A DNA stretch of 64,000 bases from DAINRZ01 sp964634885 (lineage in GTDB: Bacteria; Bacteroidota; Ignavibacteria; Kapaibacteriales; UBA2268), in contig CAZWLN010000007.1 of assembly GCA_964634885.1 (NCBI GenBank), positions 1 to 64,000 of the forward strand. Reading direction: 5' to 3'. Positions 47,001 through 55,796 of this stretch are shown here, piece by piece. Numbering within the stretch: the stretch's first letter is position 1; each line of letters begins with the position of its first letter. The notes under the pieces are model-generated. The model was not told where the DNA came from. It made no database searches and saw only the letters and a program-made list of their open reading frames with translations. The position numbers and the translations under genes are program-made.

Positions 47001-47417
47001 ATGATCAATACTATAATACGCAACCTGGTATCCAACGCCGTCAAGTTCACTCCTGAAGGCGGCAAAGTCGAAGTGGGAGCTTTCATTCCACCGGCAGGCT
47101 CCCTTGTTCCTGAAAACCAGGTAGTAATATCAATCAAAGACAGTGGCATCGGTATGGACAGCCAAATGAAAGACAAGCTTTTCAAGATTGACAAAAAGGT
47201 TTCACGCCCCGGTACGAACAATGAACCAAGCACCGGCCTCGGACTGATACTGTGTAAAGAATTTGTCGACAAACACAGCGGCTCAATCTGGGTCGAAAGC
47301 GAAGAGAACAGAGGTACTACTTTTTTCTTCTCTGTTCCCGTAGCAGACAAAGACGATATAGCAGTTGATCTTTCCGGACTGGATGTGTTTTATAATGATC
47401 CGGAGGCATGGAAATAA
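44073..47417 (+). CDS. Soluble multi-PAS/GAF hybrid-input sensor histidine kinase
   Basis: 1114 residues with no transmembrane segment, so cytoplasmic. Order: short coiled coil (1-45); PAS (~50-165, ends 'VWSFRDITERK'); GAF (~170-340, 'YFSADRAYIFEFDSAYS'); then PAS domains at about 345-455, 465-575, 580-700 and 710-830, each ending in a 'D[HI][ST]E.K'-type linker. HisKA follows with the phospho-acceptor in 'FFSIIAHDLRSPFSGFLGLT' (His ~870). The HATPase has the N box 'IIRNLVSNAVKFTPEGG', G1 'IKDSGIGM' and G2 'STGLGLILCKEFV'. The input signals are unknown. No response regulator is adjacent. Confidence 0.95.
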   Translation: MKSDQEKTKDELLLELQSLRKECESWKIKNLEDQSAHSTSEQELRSTISLLNATLESTADAILVMDLDRNVVSYNRNFLELWAIVGEKVDKSVLKHIAGQISPYNDFKDKVVFLFDNPGEKCLDAVTLTDRRVVEYFTQPRRIGNEIVGRVWSFRDITERKQIDNLETELLNLSSYLVAIPYSDINKAIEIALGKIGQYFSADRAYIFEFDSAYSTASNTHEWCKEGIRPDRDNLQNIPCDLFPKWMESLSAKEPIVIASVDDLPDEWTAEKEILKGIKSVIIIPLINNGVLVGFVGLDDINNCKTYRPGEINLLRIWGDMLGSLVSNNKISKELQRINDQMTATLKAIPDLLFKLDRNGVFLDYHGPEEFTLIAPPEEFIGKNINRFLPQDICDNLIPLFEKAIETNLMQSYEYSLVLGGQTRYFESRIVAKENENIICIVRDHTEKKLSEEMLKQTKKNYESFFNTLSELLFILDEQGNILQANKTVYDRLGYSSEELLGQSVLMVHPPDRREEALEIVTKMILGQTKYCPVPVITKSGSLIPVETRVMHGQWDGKPVLFGVTKDISEIKFSEEKFSKVFYVNPSACSLTDMATGKFIEVNNMFYKIFGFDIDEVIGRSITELGIMTQESFTKVMSEADDKGNVTNVEVTLKAKNGNDKNVLLSSENITIQDKKYRYTVAHDITELKRFEEALEIERRRLSDILEGTNVGTWEWNIQTGETVFNERWANIMGYTLEELAPLSIETWVKACHPDDLVQSGELLNKHFEGITDYYEFEARMRHKNGNWVWVLDRGKVHTRDSEGKPLFMSGTHQDITKRKTSEENFLLVFEELKASKRIIEENLLQKNSLLQDLEKTNTEKDKFFSIIAHDLRSPFSGFLGLTQYMAEKIQDLTLGEIQSLGITMKEQATNLFKLLENLLEWSRVQRGIMEFTPVVCSVNQIVDYNIGIISGIAKHKNIELTSVVGDSLLIKADMAMINTIIRNLVSNAVKFTPEGGKVEVGAFIPPAGSLVPENQVVISIKDSGIGMDSQMKDKLFKIDKKVSRPGTNNEPSTGLGLILCKEFVDKHSGSIWVESEENRGTTFFFSVPVADKDDIAVDLSGLDVFYNDPEAWK

Positions 47418-47450
47418 CGTTCCGTATTACAAAGGAATACTGCTACGGGT

Positions 47451-47918
47451 TCACAATCGCATGCTTTTTCCTTTTACAGCTAAAGTCTCCAAGACAAGCC
47501 CGGCCAGTTCCGCCGGTACGATTGCCTTTTGCCGTTCTTTTTCCTCTTCTACAGATTGGCCGGCACTTTTGACAGCTTTCAATGCGTAGAGGGCAGCTCC
47601 GGGTGAATGGTCAGCCATGTGGGCTGTAGCAACGGCATGGCCTACTGAACGTGCTACGGCAACAGCCACGGGATTGGTCGATTCGTTTGCCACAGCGATT
47701 GCTCCGACAGCAGCTTTTCTGGCTTCTCCGACAGAGGCTCCGCCTCTTTCCCATTCCCTGCCGACCGAGAGAGCGTGGAGCAGCCTTCCGTCAATATTCC
47801 CGCCGAGGAGAGGCAGGACATGCTCAGAACATTGCACTGCCCATCCCATCAACAAACGGTGATGTGCTTTCGTGAGCAAGCCTCCCCTGTGTTCCGCCAC
47901 ATATCTTCTGTCGCGCAT
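47451..47918 (-). CDS. Imm-5-like putative immunity protein
   Basis: 155 residues, alanine-rich helical. The sequence has the pattern of the 'putative immunity protein'/Imm-5-like family: 'DRRYVAEHRGGLLTKAHHRL', 'MGWAVQCSEHVLPLL', 'ARKAAVGAIAVANE', 'AVARSVGHAVATAHMADHSP' and 'GAALYALKAV'. The family name comes from association with polymorphic toxins. No toxin is visible here, so a housekeeping role is equally possible. The ORF starts 25 bp after the TlpA-like gene on the same strand, with 'aggggag' before the ATG. Confidence 0.7.
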   Translation of the reverse strand: MRDRRYVAEHRGGLLTKAHHRLLMGWAVQCSEHVLPLLGGNIDGRLLHALSVGREWERGGASVGEARKAAVGAIAVANESTNPVAVAVARSVGHAVATAHMADHSPGAALYALKAVKSAGQSVEEEKERQKAIVPAELAGLVLETLAVKGKSMRL

Positions 47919-47943
47919 TCACTCCCCTGGATTTAATACATCT

Positions 47944-49140
47944 TTACAAATTTTTCTTTATTACTTCTTCCAGTTTGGCTTCAGCTTCTTCATCGTAGCC
48001 TAACTGTACAAAGAGGATCCTGCCGTCCTTGCCGATGAGGTACATCGTGGGGTATCCTGTAACCCTGTAGAGTTTTGGAAGCTCCGGCGGGGCCATTAGA
48101 ATGGTATAAGTAACTCCTCTCTTAGAAAGGAAAGTCCCGACGTCGTCTTCTTTCTTGTCCCTTGGGTCGATGCCGATTACTTCCAGTCCCCTGTCTTTAT
48201 ACTTCATGTGTAGCTTCTGCAACATAGGATAGGACTTCATGCACCAGTAGCAGGCCTTGTAGAAAAAGTCCACCAGCACGAGTTTTCCCCTGAAGTCGGA
48301 CAGGCTGCGCGTTTCACCGGAGAGAGAAGGCAGGCTCCAGGCCGGCGCTACCGTATCGACAGGCAGCAAGGGTGTTTCATCCTCTTTAGAATACTCTTTC
48401 AACCTGATGTATTTCGGTACAGAAGCCGGTTGGAATTGGGATTCGCCTTTCACCTGTTCCGGTTCGTGTTTATCCAATACATATTTCTCATATTGGTACA
48501 TGGTGTCTGCAAAGGAAACAATATCAGACAGGACAGAATACTGTACCGGCAGCAGGCCTTTTTTATCAATCCATATATTGTACTCGGTTTTCAGGCTGTG
48601 AATGACATCGGAACTGTCGTAGTCCGGTTTTTCGATTATTCTGACCCGGTAGCAGGGATTGTTTTTGATAGATTCTTCACCGGCAAGGGTAACAGAAACC
48701 TTCGGGGATTCTGAGGGAACCGGGAAGCATTTACTGTTTTTAAATGGTGCGTATATATTCGCATATTCGAGCATCTCCTTTACCAGATCGGGGTTCTTTG
48801 CTATCGAATATATTCTGCCGGTACTGTCCTTGGTGGTATAATTGACATAGTCTTTGCCGGAGAACAATTCAACTTTTTGGGAACCTCCGGGTACTGAAGA
48901 AGTAAGGTGGAACAGCAAAGGGTGAAGGGTATCGGCGCCATTCTTTTTAAATGTACAGCTTGAAACGTCTGTAAGGGTATCCTTACGAGTCATCGACTTC
49001 CTGTATTTTGTCATTTCATAGTAGCCGCTTTTCACTGCTTTGCATTTTTCTGCCGACTGCTTCAGTATTGCCTGGGGGTCCTGTGCAAGAACCTTCGATG
49101 ACAGAATGACAATTGCTAATGTAAATATGTAATATTTCAT
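47944..49140 (-). CDS. TlpA-like thiol:disulfide oxidoreductase with N-terminal extracytoplasmic domain
   Basis: 398 residues. A signal peptide (MKYYIFTLAIVILSSKVLA) leads into an N-terminal ~230-residue lipoprotein-carrier-like beta domain ('AVKSGYYEMTKYRKSM'). The C-terminal AhpC/TSA-TlpA domain follows ('APAWSLPSLSGETRSLSDFR', 'LVLVDFFYKACYWCMKSYPM'), with the CYWC pair near residues 297-300 and 'TGYPTMYLIGKDGRI' containing the cis-Pro. It probably acts as a periplasmic reductant. The start at 49140 fits the signal peptide; the frame is open to 49155. Confidence 0.85.
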   Translation of the reverse strand: MKYYIFTLAIVILSSKVLAQDPQAILKQSAEKCKAVKSGYYEMTKYRKSMTRKDTLTDVSSCTFKKNGADTLHPLLFHLTSSVPGGSQKVELFSGKDYVNYTTKDSTGRIYSIAKNPDLVKEMLEYANIYAPFKNSKCFPVPSESPKVSVTLAGEESIKNNPCYRVRIIEKPDYDSSDVIHSLKTEYNIWIDKKGLLPVQYSVLSDIVSFADTMYQYEKYVLDKHEPEQVKGESQFQPASVPKYIRLKEYSKEDETPLLPVDTVAPAWSLPSLSGETRSLSDFRGKLVLVDFFYKACYWCMKSYPMLQKLHMKYKDRGLEVIGIDPRDKKEDDVGTFLSKRGVTYTILMAPPELPKLYRVTGYPTMYLIGKDGRILFVQLGYDEEAEAKLEEVIKKNL

Positions 49141-49454
49141 GAATCCATATTCCAAATTGATGAAAAATTAATCTATTAAGCAATCCAAATATAATAAATA
49201 CTTTACTATTAAATTATAAATTATCAGTTTTGCGCCCAATCAGGTACGTCAATCCCCCAAGGCAGTTTTCTTTAATAATGAATTGACATCAATTTCTCTT
49301 CACTGCGCTTTTCTTCACTGTTCCTCCTAATTACAAGTATTATGAATACAAAGGCAGAATATTTTTTCCCTAATGATATATTAACATGTATTAAATTGCA
49401 CAATTTTTTTGGAATTTAATAAATATTAGTATTCAGGAATTGTGAAAACCATAG
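49141..49454. other. Divergent AT-rich intergenic region upstream of kup
   Basis: No gene, repeat or riboswitch fold that I can recognise. Promoters for kup (plus) and the TlpA-like gene (minus) are expected here. Confidence 0.55.
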
Positions 49455-51416
49455 ATGAATAAAGAACTTGAAAATAAAGGAGCGGATGCCGGCCAGCCGA
49501 AGTTCGGGCTGATAGGGTTGATCATTACGATGGGTATCGTTTACGGGGACATCGGCACTTCACCGCTTTATGTAATGAACGCTCTGATCGACGGCAGCCG
49601 GCTCAGCGCCGATTTCATCATCGGGGCCATATCCTGTGTGATATGGACCCTGACATTTCAAACCACGATAAAGTATGTGCTGATTACGTTGAAAGCCCAC
49701 AATAAGGGGGAAGGCGGCATCCTGGCACTCTATGCGCTTCTGAGGAAGAAGAAGAAGTACCTGTTCGCATTCGCTGTCGTCGGTGGTGCGGCATTGCTTG
49801 CCGACGGGGTCATTACACCGGCAATCACCATCACTTCCGCCGTCGAAGGACTGAGGGGCATCTACCCCGACATTCCCGTCCTGCCGATAGTATTAGTGAT
49901 TTTTGCAGTCTTGTTTTTCTCCCAGCAATTCGGGACTGAAAAACTCGGGAAATCATTCGGCCCGATTATGCTGGTCTGGTTTTCGACAATCGGAGTCCTG
50001 GGATTCATGGAAATATTCGAGTTCCCCGAAGTGTTGAAGGCATTCAATCCCTATTATGTGTATGTCTTCCTTACTCGATTCCCGGAAGGATTTGTACTGC
50101 TCGGAGCAGTATTCCTGTGTACAACCGGAGCCGAAGCCCTGTACTCCGACCTGGGGCATTGCGGCTACAAGAACATCAAAGTGTCGTGGCTGTTCGTCAA
50201 AGCGACACTCATCCTGAACTACCTGGGGCAAGGCGCCTGGGTACTGACCCATCCGGAAATGGTTACGGCAACCACCAACCCGTTTTTTTCGATAATGCCG
50301 CAATGGTTCCTTATGGCCGGCATCATCCTGGCAACACTCGCGTCCATCATCGCCAGCCAGGCGCTGATCAGCGGTACGTTCACCCTGATTTCCGAAGCCA
50401 TACAACTGAACTTCTGGCCCAAACTCAAGGTGGACCATCCCACAGAACTGAAAGGACAGATGTATATACCTTTCATCAACTGGCTCCTGTTCATCGGCTG
50501 CTGCTTTGTAGAAATCTATTTCGTCGAGTCTTCGAGAATGGAAGCGGCTTACGGCCTGGCAATCACCATTACCATGCTCATGACCACAATTCTGGTAACC
50601 TTCCACCTGAGGCTGAATAAAAAAAGGAATTTACCTCTTGTTGCTTTGTTCATGACAGTTTTCCTGACGATAGAGCTGTCGTTCCTGTACGCGTGCAGCA
50701 GCAAGTTCATACACGGCGGCTGGTTCACCATCATGCTGTCCTCTTTCTTCGCCCTGATTATGTTCGTGTGGTTCAGGACGAGGGAGATAAAAAAGCGCTA
50801 CCTCCAGTTCTGCGACTTTCGTGAATACTTTCCCGCCATCAAGGACCTGCAGAAAGACGAGAAGGTACCCATCTTCACTTCGAATCTGGTTTACCTTACA
50901 AAAGCAGACCGGCCGTCGGACATCGAAAGCAAGATTATCTATTCCATCCTGAATAAGTTTCCCAAAAGAGCCGACAAATACTGGATTCTACACATCAACT
51001 ACACCGACGAACCCGAGACAATGGAGTATTTTGTTACACAATTGGTTCCGGACATCGTTTTCAGGATAGATTTTAACATTGGATTCAGGATAAGCCCCAA
51101 AGTTAACGTCTTTTTCAGGAAAGCTGTAGGAGACCTGATCGACAGCGGAGAGATCGACATTGTCAGCAGTTTCCCGTCGCTCAGGAAACACAAGATACAG
51201 GGTGACTTCAAGTTCGTGTTGATTGACAGGATACATACGCACGATTTTGACCTGAACTTCTTTGACAAGATGATTATGAACCTCTACGAACTATTCAACA
51301 GGGCCAGCGTGCCTGAAAGCAAAGCGTTCGGCCTGGACACCAGTGTTGTAATAGACGAGAAAGTGCCTCTCCATCACAAAACAGCCATGCCTGAGAACCT
51401 GGTGCGTGTAGGTTAA
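49455..51416 (+). CDS. kup: KUP family potassium uptake transporter
   Basis: 653 residues. The first membrane segment has the family signature 'MGIVYGDIGTSPLYVMNALI', followed by 'KYVLITLKAHNKGEGGILAL', 'LLADGVITPAITITSAVEGL' and 'TTGAEALYSDLGHCG'. Roughly twelve hydrophobic spans cover residues ~20-450, then a ~200-residue cytoplasmic tail ('PIFTSNLVYLTKADRPSDIE'). It imports potassium, probably as a proton symporter. Confidence 0.96.
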   Translation: MNKELENKGADAGQPKFGLIGLIITMGIVYGDIGTSPLYVMNALIDGSRLSADFIIGAISCVIWTLTFQTTIKYVLITLKAHNKGEGGILALYALLRKKKKYLFAFAVVGGAALLADGVITPAITITSAVEGLRGIYPDIPVLPIVLVIFAVLFFSQQFGTEKLGKSFGPIMLVWFSTIGVLGFMEIFEFPEVLKAFNPYYVYVFLTRFPEGFVLLGAVFLCTTGAEALYSDLGHCGYKNIKVSWLFVKATLILNYLGQGAWVLTHPEMVTATTNPFFSIMPQWFLMAGIILATLASIIASQALISGTFTLISEAIQLNFWPKLKVDHPTELKGQMYIPFINWLLFIGCCFVEIYFVESSRMEAAYGLAITITMLMTTILVTFHLRLNKKRNLPLVALFMTVFLTIELSFLYACSSKFIHGGWFTIMLSSFFALIMFVWFRTREIKKRYLQFCDFREYFPAIKDLQKDEKVPIFTSNLVYLTKADRPSDIESKIIYSILNKFPKRADKYWILHINYTDEPETMEYFVTQLVPDIVFRIDFNIGFRISPKVNVFFRKAVGDLIDSGEIDIVSSFPSLRKHKIQGDFKFVLIDRIHTHDFDLNFFDKMIMNLYELFNRASVPESKAFGLDTSVVIDEKVPLHHKTAMPENLVRVG

Positions 51417-51419
51417 AGA

Positions 51420-51560
51420 AGATGCATTGATGACAGGTGCGATTTCAGACTGGAATTGTCCGGCCTGACGGTTTGCATTGTCCTGTTGTTCCACTCATCA
51501 TCGATGTTGCTATTAAGAATGCTGCCGAAACATACGCCTGCCGTGTTCATTGTGCTACCT
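51420..51560 (-). pseudogene. Remnant of a radical SAM/SPASM gene, C-terminal part
   Basis: Reading the minus strand gives 'FGSILNSNIDDEWNNRTMQT' (about 51471-51530). The C-terminal region of the intact radical SAM protein at 54249-55253 has 'FGNILHNSINDEWNNRTMQN': 14 of 20 positions are identical. Homology fades on both sides and no radical SAM cysteine motif remains, so this is a decayed fragment rather than a gene. It has the same orientation as the intact copy. Confidence 0.6.
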
Positions 51561-51708
51561 GTGAAACCCTGGCCGTGCTGTCGCTTCTTTTTGCCGTTTC
51601 CATGGAACGGGCTGAGATTATGTGTTTACTAACAAGAAAAAGTATTTTTTATTCGAAGTCTTTTTTTTATATTAATGAAAATTATTTTGTAATTTTTACT
51701 GATTCTGT

Positions 51709-53541
51709 ATGACAAAGCGAATACTATACTTGTTTTTAATACTTCAACTATATTCCTGCGAATATCCTCTTGACGAACTGGAAAATTCCGGAGCAATTAA
51801 ACCGGATAAGCCCCCGGTAATCGAGTTAGGAAAGAATTTCACCGGCGACACGATTTATCTGTACAAGGGACTGTCCGTAAACCTCGAGTTTAAGGCCGAC
51901 TCTGCTATCGATGTATCAGGTTATACCTTAATACTCGATGACGACACCATATCTAAGAGTAATTATTCTTTCAGTCTTATTAATTATTATATTGAAAACG
52001 GTACAGGTAGCCCAAAAGGCCAACTGAGCCTGGGAATACACAAATTACAAGTCAATGTTTACTCTCATTCATCTTCAGGTTCCATAGCCGACGGAATGGG
52101 ACTTGAAAGATATTTTTACACATATTTCTGGTATGTCAACATCAGGGATTTTCCTAATTTCCTTCATTTCAGGACGGATACTACTTCCAATGTCCTGAAG
52201 CTATGTTGGGATAAATATACCCCTCCCGATTTTAAAGCTTACCTGTTTAATTCGTTCTGGGAGACACAAAACAATTGGATTCAAGAATCCATATTAGATA
52301 TTAATAAAGTCTGTATGGAAGATTCAGCTTATGTCGGCTACCCCACGTATTATTATTTTGACGTTAAAAGCAGTTGCGGTAACATAAGAATCGGCAGCAT
52401 TACTGCCTCTTGGTCATTGCCTTCATTCAATAAAATCACTTATGAAGACCAGAAATACTATTTAAACTGGAATGACAGCAAATACCAGCACTTGATCAGC
52501 GAATACCATATATTCACAAACTCTGGTAAGAAGACAGTTGTCAAAGATCCAAACTGCAGGAAATTCAATATTACTGACGTCGGATTCCTTACAGGCTCAA
52601 AGTATTGGGTTCTGCCTCTCTCCAGGTACGACAACAACAGAACGAATTTCTCTAAGTACCTCCGGCCTGAAAGCCTTGCGTGCAAAACAGACCTGGGCGA
52701 AAAATACGGTTCCGGGTACAGTTACTGCGGTAAGGCTGCCAATGGTAACTTCTGTTTTAAAATCAGCGATGAAAACAAATGTGCAATATATAATCCTACC
52801 CAGGGGAAAGTAGTAAAAACATTAAATTATATATTCCAGTCTTTTTCTCCCAACGGCAGATATGGAGTTTTCTGTTCGGTTGAAAGCCAGATGTATTATA
52901 TCATCTGCGTTTATGACCTGATTAATGATAATATGGTGTACAAACTGAAAACCCTTGACATTCTCGATACTAATATTTCCGTCAACTTTAAAATATCCGA
53001 TAACCTCATCGGTGTGCTAAGTTTTGGCAACAACCTTGTTGCATACGATTTCAAAGAAAAGAAAATATTAGCAAGTAAGCAATACTACAGCAAAATATGG
53101 GGTATAGCAGTATCTTCCGGAGGAAAGTATTTCTATATCGACAGCGAAAGCGAAAATGAGATCGATTGCATTCAAAACGGCAGCTTTGTTAAGAAGTATA
53201 ATCTTAACGACAAGGGATGCCTGTTCAATCCTGAATCTGAAGATGAAATTGTTTATTCGGTAGCTGACGAAAATAAATATATACTTATGAACCTTGACAA
53301 CGGTAATAAAAAGACATTGCTTACCGGAAATGGTCTCCTGGATATTGATTTCTACAATGAGCAATATGTCATTTATAGTGTCGGTTATCTTAGTGTATGG
53401 AATTTTAATAACATAAAATTATTTGACATCAAGACATCGCTCGATTTAAGTTTTGGCCTGGTAAATACCGGATTGGCCCTGAACAACAAAATTCTTCTTC
53501 ACAAGAATGGATACTTACTTGATATGAGGAGCTTCTATTGA
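51709..53541 (+). CDS. Predicted lipoprotein with C-terminal beta-propeller, unknown function
   Basis: 610 residues. The leader ends at a cysteine (LFLILQLYSC). An Ig-like domain (about 35-125), a fibronectin-III-like stretch (about 140-320) and a propeller-like C-terminal half (about 335-610) follow. The last has WD40/PD40-type strands such as 'FSPNGRYGVFC', 'IAVSSGGKYFYIDSES' and 'EDEIVYSVADENKYILMN'. I do not recognise a named family. The DNA is more AT-rich than kup. Its stop codon overlaps the TTG start of the next gene, so the two are likely translated together. Confidence 0.6.
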   Translation: MTKRILYLFLILQLYSCEYPLDELENSGAIKPDKPPVIELGKNFTGDTIYLYKGLSVNLEFKADSAIDVSGYTLILDDDTISKSNYSFSLINYYIENGTGSPKGQLSLGIHKLQVNVYSHSSSGSIADGMGLERYFYTYFWYVNIRDFPNFLHFRTDTTSNVLKLCWDKYTPPDFKAYLFNSFWETQNNWIQESILDINKVCMEDSAYVGYPTYYYFDVKSSCGNIRIGSITASWSLPSFNKITYEDQKYYLNWNDSKYQHLISEYHIFTNSGKKTVVKDPNCRKFNITDVGFLTGSKYWVLPLSRYDNNRTNFSKYLRPESLACKTDLGEKYGSGYSYCGKAANGNFCFKISDENKCAIYNPTQGKVVKTLNYIFQSFSPNGRYGVFCSVESQMYYIICVYDLINDNMVYKLKTLDILDTNISVNFKISDNLIGVLSFGNNLVAYDFKEKKILASKQYYSKIWGIAVSSGGKYFYIDSESENEIDCIQNGSFVKKYNLNDKGCLFNPESEDEIVYSVADENKYILMNLDNGNKKTLLTGNGLLDIDFYNEQYVIYSVGYLSVWNFNNIKLFDIKTSLDLSFGLVNTGLALNNKILLHKNGYLLDMRSFY

Positions 53542-54197
53542 AAAAGATAATAGTAATACTTTTGATTATCAGCTGTAAGTGCTATGCCGGCAATCTTGCC
53601 TTCAGTGTCAGCAGTTCCTACGGACAGTACAGCATGTCCAAACTGAAGGTCGTTAACTCGGAGGTGATGTCTTCGCTTCCGTTCTCTACAAAATTAATTA
53701 ATGATTTCCCGGGTTATTATACATTTTCCTTTGAAAGCTATTACCTTGATTCCAAGCATTTCATGTTTGGCCTGCGCTATACAAACGAGACTACCGCCTC
53801 AAGGCTCGGGACCATTGACTATTCAGGATCTTTCAGGTTCGATCAGACAATGAATTCCGGATCCATTGCTTTAATGGTATATTATCCATTTAGAAGTTAT
53901 GAGGTGCAGGTACTCTTGGGATTAGACCTCGGAATAAAATTTACCGGTTATTCCTCTGAAAAAGAGTTCACTCTCGGCAATACTACAAAAAAAATAACAG
54001 AGATGAAAGACTATACAAATTTTTACTCTATGCCGGGCATCAGGATTGTCTATCCCATTAGTTCTTTCAACCTGGCCTTTAACTTTAACTATCATTTGGG
54101 AATAGATAAAGATACGGGTGCCACAACAGTAGCGAAAGAATGGAATGGTGTCAGAATCGGCCTTTCATTTGCAGTTATTTTCGACCTTTCTGAATAA
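53538..54197 (+). CDS. Predicted outer-membrane beta-barrel protein, unknown function
   Basis: 219 residues. A signal peptide (IIVILLIISCKCYA) precedes alternating amphipathic strands ('YTFSFESYYLDSKHFMFGLR', 'MVYYPFRSYEVQVLLGLDLG', 'NLAFNFNYHLGI') and a terminal 'VRIGLSFAVIFDLSE', consistent with a small barrel. The start is TTG at 53538 in the overlap 'attga' with the preceding gene's stop, implying translational coupling. It may form a surface pair with the propeller lipoprotein; that is inference from the overlap. Confidence 0.6.
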   Translation: MKKIIVILLIISCKCYAGNLAFSVSSSYGQYSMSKLKVVNSEVMSSLPFSTKLINDFPGYYTFSFESYYLDSKHFMFGLRYTNETTASRLGTIDYSGSFRFDQTMNSGSIALMVYYPFRSYEVQVLLGLDLGIKFTGYSSEKEFTLGNTTKKITEMKDYTNFYSMPGIRIVYPISSFNLAFNFNYHLGIDKDTGATTVAKEWNGVRIGLSFAVIFDLSE

Positions 54198-54248
54198 CGC
54201 TTTATATATTTACCGTACTGCATATAGTGTGAATCAATACTATGCATC

Positions 54249-55253
54249 CTACCACAGCTTGTAGCAGTCTAAGCAGATGCAGCCATCCAATTCCCTGACA
54301 ATGGCCGGGTCTTTTTCGATGAACAGTTTCCTGATGTTTTGCATTGTCCGGTTGTTCCATTCGTCATTAATACTATTATGCAGGATATTGCCGAAGGAGA
54401 AATCGCTTGACAGGCCTGCCAGGCAGCAGGCTTTCAGGTCTCCCTGCCATGTAATGTTCGCCACGTACCACAGCCAGTAACAGGACTTCCTTTTGTCTTT
54501 TCCATTCTTTGGGACATTAACAGCCATGTCCCTGAGGTCTTTAACCAAGTGGCGGTCTGCTCCGAGATCGATAGATAATTGCCTGACCTGCTCCGCCTCG
54601 TGCTCATTTTCATTGAATGTTACAAACTGTGTTTCAATTAACGGGTGCTTACTCTTTCTTGCCCTTTTTCTCTCAGCCAGGTATCTTGTGTTTTCGACGA
54701 CTTTCTCTAAGCTGCCACCGGTACGTACCTTCCGGTACACTTCCTCTGTGGCGGCGTCGAGCCCGACGATCAGGTAATCGAGGCCCGCATCGATGAACTG
54801 TTCCGTGTCTTCTTTGGCAATGGTATTAAAGTTTGTGCTGACGGCAGTTACTATGTTGTTCCTGGAGGCATACTCCACCATTCGGAAGAAATCTCTGTTC
54901 AACAATGACTCGCCCACACCGTCAAGCCGGACCAATATGAGGTACTCTTTCAGGTCATCGACAATCTTTTTGAAGCCTTCGTAGTCGAGGTATCCCTTTT
55001 TCTGAAGGTTGGTTTCGTTGCCTGTCAGGCAGTATGGGCACTTCAGATTGCAGACATTAGTAAGTTCTACGTGCAATATGAAAGGATGGGCCGCCATCGT
55101 GAGCTTCTTTCTACGACGCTCATACTCAGCTCTCATCGCATTCATTAACTTCTTTAAACCAATCTTTTTTTTCGTTTTGATAATCGCAGGTAAATACCTC
55201 AGGAATGTCTGTCCCAGTTCCTGCGGCCCGTAAAGCAAAGATAACAATTTCAT
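54249..55253 (-). CDS. Radical SAM/SPASM-domain protein
   Basis: 334 residues. The 4Fe-4S/SAM motif is 'ELTNVCNLKCPYCLTGNE' with Cys68, Cys72 and Cys75. Further radical SAM strands are 'LVRLDGVGESLLNRDFFRMV', 'VSTNFNTIAKE' and 'IVGLDAATEEVYRKVRTGGS'. A SPASM-like region supplies extra cysteines (CYWLW, 'WQGDLKACCLAG', 'CICLDCYKLW'). These proteins carry extra iron-sulfur clusters and often modify peptides or sugars. No substrate peptide is evident next to it. A decayed relative lies 2.7 kb to the left. Confidence 0.88.
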   Translation of the reverse strand: MKLLSLLYGPQELGQTFLRYLPAIIKTKKKIGLKKLMNAMRAEYERRRKKLTMAAHPFILHVELTNVCNLKCPYCLTGNETNLQKKGYLDYEGFKKIVDDLKEYLILVRLDGVGESLLNRDFFRMVEYASRNNIVTAVSTNFNTIAKEDTEQFIDAGLDYLIVGLDAATEEVYRKVRTGGSLEKVVENTRYLAERKRARKSKHPLIETQFVTFNENEHEAEQVRQLSIDLGADRHLVKDLRDMAVNVPKNGKDKRKSCYWLWYVANITWQGDLKACCLAGLSSDFSFGNILHNSINDEWNNRTMQNIRKLFIEKDPAIVRELDGCICLDCYKLW

Positions 55254-55583
55254 TCAGCCTCTTCATTCCAAGTCCTGTTATTGCTACCTGTCAAAAAGCA
55301 CAGAATCAGTAACAGGAATAAACCAGATAATAATTCATATCGTTATGTTTCTGTAAACGATATATCATCGTGAATATTTTGAAGATCCGGCCGGGCAATA
55401 GTATATTGACATTCTGTGCCAGGTGGCACCGGTCAATTGGAAAGGCCCTGCCATTACTATTCCTTTACTTATGATTCACCCAATGCTTTTTTCATAAAGT
55501 ATAAATCTTTAATCAGAAAATATTATCAGAATTCTTCGTCTAAATAATAATAAAATAATTGTGTTGAATTAATTGATGACACT
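55254..55583. other. Gene-free region upstream of the radical SAM and antitoxin genes
   Basis: AT-rich with no convincing ORF or repeat. It should contain promoters for the divergent radical SAM gene and the antitoxin gene. Confidence 0.5.
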
Positions 55584-55796
55584 ATGGCTGAACAGATGAT
55601 ATATTCAAAGATTCGCGAGTTGCCTGTCGATATGAAAAAAGAGGTCAATGATTTCGTGGATTTTCTTCTTGCAAAACGTCGGAACAATAATTCCCAGGCA
55701 AAAAAGCAAAGAATATTCGGCTATGCGAAAGGATCAATTGTAATAAAAAGCAATTTTGATGAACCACTTGAAGACTTCAAAGAGTATATGCAATGA
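55584..55796 (+). CDS. DUF2281/VapB-type antitoxin
   Basis: 70 residues: 'MIYSKIRELPVDMKKEVNDF' then 'VDFLLAKRR' is the DUF2281 helical opening, followed by a basic linker and an acidic 'FDEPLEDFKEYM' tail that normally wraps a VapC toxin. It ends in the overlap 'atga' with a start codon that begins a VapC-like peptide, but the toxin gene is cut off after a few codons. It is therefore an orphan antitoxin. Confidence 0.8.
   Translation: MAEQMIYSKIRELPVDMKKEVNDFVDFLLAKRRNNNSQAKKQRIFGYAKGSIVIKSNFDEPLEDFKEYMQ

Noticed and set aside
51291..51494. Minus-strand ORF overlapping the kup 3' end
   Set aside because: Antisense to kup. The radical SAM similarity is in a different minus-strand frame.
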